From Spirochaetaceae bacterium (lineage in GTDB: Bacteria; Spirochaetota; Spirochaetia; Treponematales; Breznakiellaceae): a stretch of 10,393 nucleotides of DNA. Below, one piece after another: positions 6,369 to 10,393 of the stretch. The translations under genes were made by a program, and so were the position numbers. The notes below the pieces were generated by a model. The model searched no databases. It saw only the letters and a program-made list of their open reading frames with translations, and was not told the DNA's origin. The stretch covers positions 1-10,393 of the forward strand of contig JAIRPH010000020.1 in assembly GCA_031257135.1 (NCBI GenBank). Direction: 5' to 3'. Each line of letters opens with the position of its first letter. The stretch's first letter is position 1.

Positions 6369-7409
6369 ATGTTTATCCGGGACGCTTTGCGTATTTCTTT
6401 AAAGAATCCGCCGGAGCAGGAGTTTCTCGGGCGGTATCTTTGGGCGGCGAAAAAGGCGGAAACACTGCGCCGGAAAGCCGTTGATCGCGGCGAGTCTGTT
6501 CCGCTGTTTCTGATTGCCGGGATTACGGCGCAGTGTAATCTTGCTTGTCCGGGCTGTTACGACCGCGCTCGTCCGGACTGTAGTGAAACTGCCCCTGAGA
6601 TGACCCGCGAAGAATGGGGGCGGATTTTCAAAGAGGCTGTGCAGATAGGCGTATCAGTAATTCTGCTTGCCGGCGGAGAACCGCTTATGCGTCCCGATGT
6701 TTTGGAGGAAGCCGCGCAGTATCCGTCGCTGTTATTTCCGGTATTTACGAACGGACTTTTATTTAACGATAGTATTACTGCTCTTTTTGACGGGAGCCGT
6801 AATTTGATTCCGGTCTTCAGCATTGAAGGGGACGAGGTTTTTACTGACCGCCGCCGCGGAAGCGGCGTGTACGCCGGCATTACGGAGGCGATGGAAAGAC
6901 TTTCTTTTCGGGATATTCTTTTCGGAGTTTCGGTTACGGTGACCCGTGAGAATCTTGATTCCGCCGTATCGGATGAAACGGCGGAATCTCTGTTTGAAAA
7001 GGGCTGTCGGGGCATAGTTTTTGTGGAGTATGTACCGGTTGCAATGCCTGAACTTGCGCTTGCCGATGAGGATCGGCTTATATTGGAAAAGCGCGTCGCC
7101 CGGCTGAGGCGGCGGCGGGACATGATTATCATTTCGTTTCCCGGGGACGAGCGGGCGATGGGAGGCTGTCTTGCGGCGGGACGCGGTTTTTTTTACCTTA
7201 ACGCGGCGGGCGGCGCGGAGCCGTGTCCGTTTTCGCCGTATACCGGCTGGGATGCGCGCTCCGGGACTCTTCGGGAGGCTCTGAGTTCGCCGTTGTTTGT
7301 CCGCCTGCGGGAGGACGGACTCTTGAGGGCAGACCGTTCCGGAGGCTGTACGCTTTTCGCTCAGTCCGAGTATGTGCGGAATCTCGCGGAACAGGTTTAT
7401 GGACTATGA
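6369..7409 (+). CDS. Radical SAM protein of unknown substrate with a Cys-containing C-terminal domain
   Basis: This is a 346-residue radical SAM enzyme. The cluster motif is C56-NLA-C60-PG-C63, followed by YD. The SAM-binding GGEP is at 102-105, and FTNGLLF (126-132) and FSIEG (150-154) fit later barrel strands. The C-terminal region carries C267 (GGC), C286 (AEPCPF) and C327 (GGCTLF). This resembles a SPASM or twitch-type auxiliary cluster domain like those of MoaA- and PqqE-like enzymes, but with an unusual spacing. I do not recognise the exact family. The ATG at 6369 is chosen over TTG at 6351 because GGAG (6360-6363) sits five bases before it. The gene lies 46 bp after guaB and overlaps mnmG by 11 bp, so it is likely co-expressed with both. 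Possible roles are peptide or tRNA modification or cofactor maturation; context does not settle this. Confidence 0.85.
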   Translation: MFIRDALRISLKNPPEQEFLGRYLWAAKKAETLRRKAVDRGESVPLFLIAGITAQCNLACPGCYDRARPDCSETAPEMTREEWGRIFKEAVQIGVSVILLAGGEPLMRPDVLEEAAQYPSLLFPVFTNGLLFNDSITALFDGSRNLIPVFSIEGDEVFTDRRRGSGVYAGITEAMERLSFRDILFGVSVTVTRENLDSAVSDETAESLFEKGCRGIVFVEYVPVAMPELALADEDRLILEKRVARLRRRRDMIIISFPGDERAMGGCLAAGRGFFYLNAAGGAEPCPFSPYTGWDARSGTLREALSSPLFVRLREDGLLRADRSGGCTLFAQSEYVRNLAEQVYGL

Positions 7410-9216
7410 CTGTATTGTAGTGGGCGGAGGTCATGCGGGCATCGAGGCGGCTTTGGCCGCGGCGCGGCTTGGATGCCGGACGCTCATGATCACCCAGAAT
7501 CCTGACCGCATCGGCGCGCTTTCCTGTAATCCCGCGGTAGGCGGACTTTCCAAAGGGAATCTCGTCAGGGAGGTTGACGCTTTAGGCGGCGAAATGGGCA
7601 GGCTCATTGATAAAACCATGATTCAGTATCGGATTCTCAACCGCTCTCGGGGACCTGCGGTACAGGCGCCCCGGGCTCAGGCTGACAAGCACGCTTATCA
7701 AACCGCGGCCCGGATCGCGGCGGAAACTCAGCCGGGGCTGTCGGTTTTCATGGATACCGTGGTTGACCTCATTACCGCCGGAAACGCGGTCCAAGGAGTT
7801 CTCGCCGAGCGGGGACGGGAGATTTCCGCGCCCGCGGTGATTCTCGCAACCGGGACTTTTATGGAAGGCAAGATTTTTATCGGCGAGTACGACGTTCCTC
7901 AAGGCAGACTGGGAGAAACCGCGGCTTTAGGGCTGGGCGTCAATCTGCGGCGGCGGGGGTTTCCTTTGGGCAGGCTGAAAACAGGTACGCCTGCCCGGGT
8001 TGCCGGCAATACGATAAACTTCGCCCGCATGGACCGTCAAGACGGCGAGCCTATGCGCCCCTTTTCTTTTGACAATTCCGGGGTAGATCGTCCTTCTGTT
8101 CCCTGCTGGATTACCTATACGACCCCGAAGACCCATGAGATTATCCGCGGGAACATCCATCGGTCTCCGCTGTACGGCGGGAAAATTATCGGGGCTGGAC
8201 CGCGATATTGTCCATCTATTGAAGACAAGGTTGTGCGGTTTCCTGAGCGGGACCGGCATCATATCTTTGTGGAACCTGAAGGGCTTTCTACGCAGGAGAT
8301 GTATCTCAACGGCGCGTCCAGCTCCCTGCCTGAGGATACGCAGACCGCTTTCATCCGCAGTATTCCGGGTTTGGAGGATGCCCGGATTGTCAGACCCGCG
8401 TATGCGGTGGAGTATGATTATCTTGATCCGCTGGATTTGTATCCGACTTTGGAATCGAAGCGCGTATCCGGGCTTTTCGCGGCTGGACAGACGAATGGGA
8501 GTTCCGGCTACGAGGAAGCCGCGGCTCAGGGGATTGTGGCTGGGATAAACGCGGCTATGAAGATTCGAGGCGCGCCGGCTTTGACCCTTGGGCGGGCTGA
8601 GGCTTACATCGGCGTTTTGATTGACGATTTGACGACCCTTGGAACCAAGGAGCCGTACCGGATGTTTACGAGCCGTGCGGAGCATCGGCTGGTCCTGCGG
8701 CACGATACCGCGGATACTCGGCTTACCCCCAAAGGCTGGGGTATAGGGCTTGTGGATGAAGCTCGGTGGGAGCGGTTTCAGGCGAAGGCTGAGGGGTTGG
8801 AGTCGATTCGGGAACTGCTGAGGTCGAGGCGGGTTTCCGGGGATTCGGCTTCCGCGCTTGGGCTTCACGGCGGGGATACCTTTGAGCGGGCGGTGACGGA
8901 TGCCGGGGTATCCCTTGAGGAGGTGATTTCCTGCGTTACGGAATTGGAGGGCTATCCGCGGGAGTGGCTTGAGCGGGCGGTTTTGGACATACGGTATGCC
9001 GGCTATATTGAGAAGGAGTCTCGCCTTGCCGCTCGAAACGCCAAGCTGGATGCGGTTAAGCTGTCGCCTGCGCTGGATTATCGGGGGATTACGGGTCTTT
9101 CCGCGGAGGCTCAGGAGAAGCTGGCTCAGGTGCGTCCGCTTACGCTTGGGCAGGCCGCCCGGGTTCCGGGAGTTCGGCAGGGAGACATCGCGCTTCTCAT
9201 GGTCCTGATGAAATAA
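7399..9216 (+). CDS. mnmG: tRNA uridine-34 5-carboxymethylaminomethyl modification enzyme MnmG (GidA)
   Basis: MnmG is the FAD- and NADH-dependent partner of the GTPase MnmE. Together they install aminomethyl-type groups at C5 of wobble uridine in tRNAs reading two-fold split codon boxes. The 605 residues show the FAD-binding VVGGGHAG at 7-14, LSCNPAVGG at 41-49 (Cys43), the family signature GPRYCPSIEDK at 267-277 (Cys271), GQTNGSSGYEEAAAQG at 363-378, TSRAEHRLVLR at 424-434 and the helical C-terminal tail with RPLTLGQAARVPGV. Both conserved cysteines are present and the length is close to E. coli MnmG. The start at 7399 gives the standard MDYDCIVVGGG beginning. An ATG at 7372 would add nine unconserved residues and enlarge the overlap. 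TSRAEH replaces the common TSRAEY. No mnmE is in view. Confidence 0.97.
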   Translation: MDYDCIVVGGGHAGIEAALAAARLGCRTLMITQNPDRIGALSCNPAVGGLSKGNLVREVDALGGEMGRLIDKTMIQYRILNRSRGPAVQAPRAQADKHAYQTAARIAAETQPGLSVFMDTVVDLITAGNAVQGVLAERGREISAPAVILATGTFMEGKIFIGEYDVPQGRLGETAALGLGVNLRRRGFPLGRLKTGTPARVAGNTINFARMDRQDGEPMRPFSFDNSGVDRPSVPCWITYTTPKTHEIIRGNIHRSPLYGGKIIGAGPRYCPSIEDKVVRFPERDRHHIFVEPEGLSTQEMYLNGASSSLPEDTQTAFIRSIPGLEDARIVRPAYAVEYDYLDPLDLYPTLESKRVSGLFAAGQTNGSSGYEEAAAQGIVAGINAAMKIRGAPALTLGRAEAYIGVLIDDLTTLGTKEPYRMFTSRAEHRLVLRHDTADTRLTPKGWGIGLVDEARWERFQAKAEGLESIRELLRSRRVSGDSASALGLHGGDTFERAVTDAGVSLEEVISCVTELEGYPREWLERAVLDIRYAGYIEKESRLAARNAKLDAVKLSPALDYRGITGLSAEAQEKLAQVRPLTLGQAARVPGVRQGDIALLMVLMK

Positions 9217-9237
9217 GCCCCTTTCGATCCGCTGACC

Positions 9238-9261
9238 GCGGCGGAATCCGCCGCTTGTGTT
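9238..9261 (+). terminator. GC hairpin terminator after mnmG
   Basis: GCGGCGG (9238-9244), loop AAT and CCGCCGC (9248-9254) make a perfect 7-bp GC stem directly followed by TTGTGTT (9255-9261). The U-tract is short and interrupted, so termination may be partial. The T-rich tail doubles as the -35 box of the next promoter. Confidence 0.6.
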
Positions 9262-9283
9262 ACCGCTAAAAATAGATTATAGT
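9255..9283 (+). promoter_or_regulatory. Promoter of the lipoprotein gene
   Basis: TTGTGT (9255-9260), a 17-bp spacer and TATAGT (9278-9283) form a good core promoter. The +1 position expected seven bases after the -10 is 9290, the A of the start codon. No Shine-Dalgarno is seen before that ATG. Confidence 0.55.
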
Positions 9284-9289
9284 CTTTAC

Positions 9290-10003
9290 ATGAAAAACTT
9301 ATGTATAGTTGCCGTCTGTATTTTGGCGGCATCCTGCTCGGGACGGGTCAACGGTTCGCTTCATGGCGATGGGTCTGCGGAATTGTCTCTACAGGCAGAG
9401 CTGGAACCGCGGATGTCCGGGCTGATTCGGACGTTATCTCGTTTGAATAATCCTTCTTCTGGGGCAGACCCGGTTCTCAACGGACCGAGCATTGCCGCAT
9501 CGATGGCGGTTGCGCCGGGTATTAAGGGGGTTTCTTTTCGTAATATAAACGCAACGGCGATTGAAGGCGTCATCAGTCTAACCCGGGTGAACTCATTTCT
9601 TGGGGTTTCCGGCGGACCGGGGTTTATCGCGTATGAGCAGACCTCAACCGGCGGGAAGGTTACGATAATCCTGAACCGCAATACGGCTCCTCGGCTTATC
9701 GCGGTGTTATCCCCGGATGTGGGGGCATATTTGGAGGCTCTCATGGCGCCGGTGGCAACTGAAGAGGTTATCTCTAAAGCGGAATATCTCGCGCTGGTTC
9801 GATCTGTGTACGGTAAAGCCATAGCCGATGAGATCGCCGGGTCCCGAATTCGCGCTTCTATTGATTTCCCGGGGGCTATATCGGGGATCCGCGGCGGTTC
9901 AGTCTCAGGGACTAACAAAAACTGCGGAGATTTCGATATACCCCTTGCGGATTTGCTGGTTCTCGAAGGTCCCCTAGAATACGAAGTTTCATGGCAACGA
10001 TAA
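9290..10003 (+). CDS. Putative lipoprotein of unknown function
   Basis: This is a 237-residue protein with a short lipoprotein signal peptide: MKNLC, a hydrophobic stretch, then the lipobox LAASC with the lipidated Cys at residue 16. The mature protein begins CSGRVNGSLHGDGSAELSLQ, a strand pattern of the type found in LppM/DUF3153-like lipoproteins. It continues as mixed alpha/beta with no cysteine until CGDFDIPLADLL near the end, and finishes YEVSWQR. There are no membrane segments after the signal. I do not recognise the family with confidence. An in-frame GTG at 9257 would add eleven residues before the signal peptide and would sit inside the -35 box, so the ATG at 9290 is chosen. It follows mnmG by 73 bp but seems to have its own promoter. 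A spirochaete-restricted envelope protein is a reasonable inference. Confidence 0.8.
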   Translation: MKNLCIVAVCILAASCSGRVNGSLHGDGSAELSLQAELEPRMSGLIRTLSRLNNPSSGADPVLNGPSIAASMAVAPGIKGVSFRNINATAIEGVISLTRVNSFLGVSGGPGFIAYEQTSTGGKVTIILNRNTAPRLIAVLSPDVGAYLEALMAPVATEEVISKAEYLALVRSVYGKAIADEIAGSRIRASIDFPGAISGIRGGSVSGTNKNCGDFDIPLADLLVLEGPLEYEVSWQR

Positions 10004-10022
10004 GTCCCGCCGCGTTTTGACT

Positions 10023-10058
10023 CATCTTCTCAAAATCAGCTTTTAGATGGTTTCTTTT
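10023..10058 (+). terminator. Weak candidate terminator after the lipoprotein gene
   Basis: CATCT (10023-10027) pairs with AGATG (10045-10049), with an inner AAAA/TTTT pairing around TCAGC and a four-base bulge. TTTCTTTT (10051-10058) follows. The stem is AU-rich and bulged, so this is only a possibility. No better terminator exists in the 205-bp gap before the next gene. Confidence 0.22.
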
Positions 10059-10130
10059 CACACAAAATCTTTATACATTGATTATAATGGCTCTGAGGTC
10101 AAAGGGATCAGCGTGTAAAAAGAAAAAATA

Positions 10131-10192
10131 TTGCTTGCAAATTTCTTTTATATAGGAATAAAATAGTATAATACGCCAAATGATGTATTATA
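10131..10192 (+). promoter_or_regulatory. Promoter and dyad operator upstream of the NuoE-like gene
   Basis: The gap 10004-10208 is AT-rich in contrast to the genes. Two -10 choices lie close together: TATAAT (10167-10172), perfect but without a good -35, and TAAAAT (10159-10164), 18 bp after TTGCAA (10135-10140). TATAATAC (10167-10174) and GTATTATA (10185-10192) form a perfect 8-bp inverted repeat with a 10-bp centre covering the -10 and the likely start site. TTGCTTGCAA (10131-10140) is a second small dyad over the -35 area. This layout fits a repressor operator. A further TATAAT at 10083-10088 lacks a -35. Confidence 0.5.
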
Positions 10193-10208
10193 AAACATGG
10201 AGGTATTT

Positions 10209-10393
10209 ATGGCAACGACAGCCAAAGACAGTTCCGGGGATATGAGTTTTCCCCAAGAACTGCTCTCGTTTATCGATGAGTGGAAGGTTAAACCCGGAAG
10301 CCTCATCATGATCCTGCATAAGACTCAGGAAACCTTCGGGTATATTTCCCGTCCCGCCGCGGAAAAACTCGCCCGGATTACCGGAATCCCGAT
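10209..10393 (+). CDS. NuoE/HndA-like thioredoxin-fold [2Fe-2S] subunit (N-terminal part)
   Basis: Only 61 codons and two bases are visible before the window ends. A strong Shine-Dalgarno GGAGG (10199-10203) lies five bases before the ATG. After a short polar N-terminus, the segment from LLSFIDEW through LIMILHKTQETFGYIS to AAEKLARITGIP matches the N-terminal helical region of the 24-kDa NuoE family. These proteins carry a [2Fe-2S] cluster on four cysteines further downstream (outside the window). They serve as NADH dehydrogenase subunit E or as HydC/HndA of NAD(P)-linked or electron-bifurcating [FeFe]-hydrogenases. In an anaerobic treponeme the hydrogenase role is more likely, but that depends on the genes that follow. 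The family call is good; the complex is inferred. Confidence 0.82.
   Translation, partial: MATTAKDSSGDMSFPQELLSFIDEWKVKPGSLIMILHKTQETFGYISRPAAEKLARITGIP

Noticed and set aside
6959..6986. Perfect 8-bp inverted repeat TTCCGCCG...CGGCGGAA inside the radical SAM gene
   Set aside because: It encodes ordinary residues in a conserved-length gene, and such GC matches are expected by chance at this composition. There is no T-tract or other sign of function.
6557..7132. Minus-strand reading frame of 191 codons inside the radical SAM gene
   Set aside because: It is antisense to a gene with clear motifs, has a Ser/Arg-rich low-complexity product and no ribosome binding site.
7927..8868. Minus-strand reading frame of 313 codons inside mnmG
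   Set aside because: It lies wholly within the well-supported mnmG, its product is rich in Arg and Pro as expected for a shadow frame in GC-rich DNA, and no domain is recognisable.
10087..10155. 22-codon ORF (MALRSKGSAC...) upstream of the NuoE-like gene
   Set aside because: It has no ribosome binding site and overlaps promoter elements, and its product looks random and lysine-rich.

Overview
The window reads as spirochaete chromosome, most likely a termite-gut-type Treponema. The reasons are a secreted TpLRR/BspA-type leucine-rich repeat protein with 23-residue repeats, a spirochaete-style lipoprotein, a NuoE/HndA-like hydrogenase subunit, and a GC-rich but not extreme composition. The species assignment is inference; no 16S or other marker is present.

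Layout. Positions 1-162 hold the end of a gene whose last 53 residues resemble a DUF4469-type Ig-like domain. A five-copy 23-bp dyad repeat (148-262) starts inside that gene's last codons and runs into a GC-rich, hairpin-rich leader. Next is a 281-residue exported LRR protein (438-1283) built from nearly identical 69-bp units. It converges on a minus-strand PhnP-like metallo-beta-lactamase-fold hydrolase (1382-2179). That gene is divergent from a short DUF4838-like protein (2241-3362).

The core of the window is a tight co-directional cluster. It contains purB (3427-4893), guaB (4886-6322), an orphan radical SAM enzyme (6369-7409) and mnmG/gidA (7399-9216). Two of the three junctions overlap, and no terminator is visible before a GC hairpin after mnmG. 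PurB and GuaB serve the AMP and GMP branches of purine synthesis, and MnmG modifies tRNA wobble uridines. The radical SAM protein between them has no known substrate. A lipoprotein of unknown function follows on its own promoter (9290-10003). After an AT-rich regulatory region with a perfect dyad over the -10 box, a NuoE-like [2Fe-2S] subunit begins at 10209 and runs off the window.

The most interesting cross-window pattern is in translation initiation. Three genes that appear to begin transcription units (2241, 3427, 9290) have a recognisable -35/-10 pair whose -10 ends only 5-7 nt before the ATG and no well-placed strong Shine-Dalgarno. A fourth (the minus-strand gene starting at 2179) has a similarly placed -10. 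Genes inside the operon, and the two genes with long leaders, use Shine-Dalgarno sites. This suggests leaderless mRNAs. No complete new defence or biosynthetic system is evident. The best candidates for undescribed biology are the 23-bp dyad array, the leaderless pattern, the radical SAM orphan and the dyad over the hydrogenase-type promoter.
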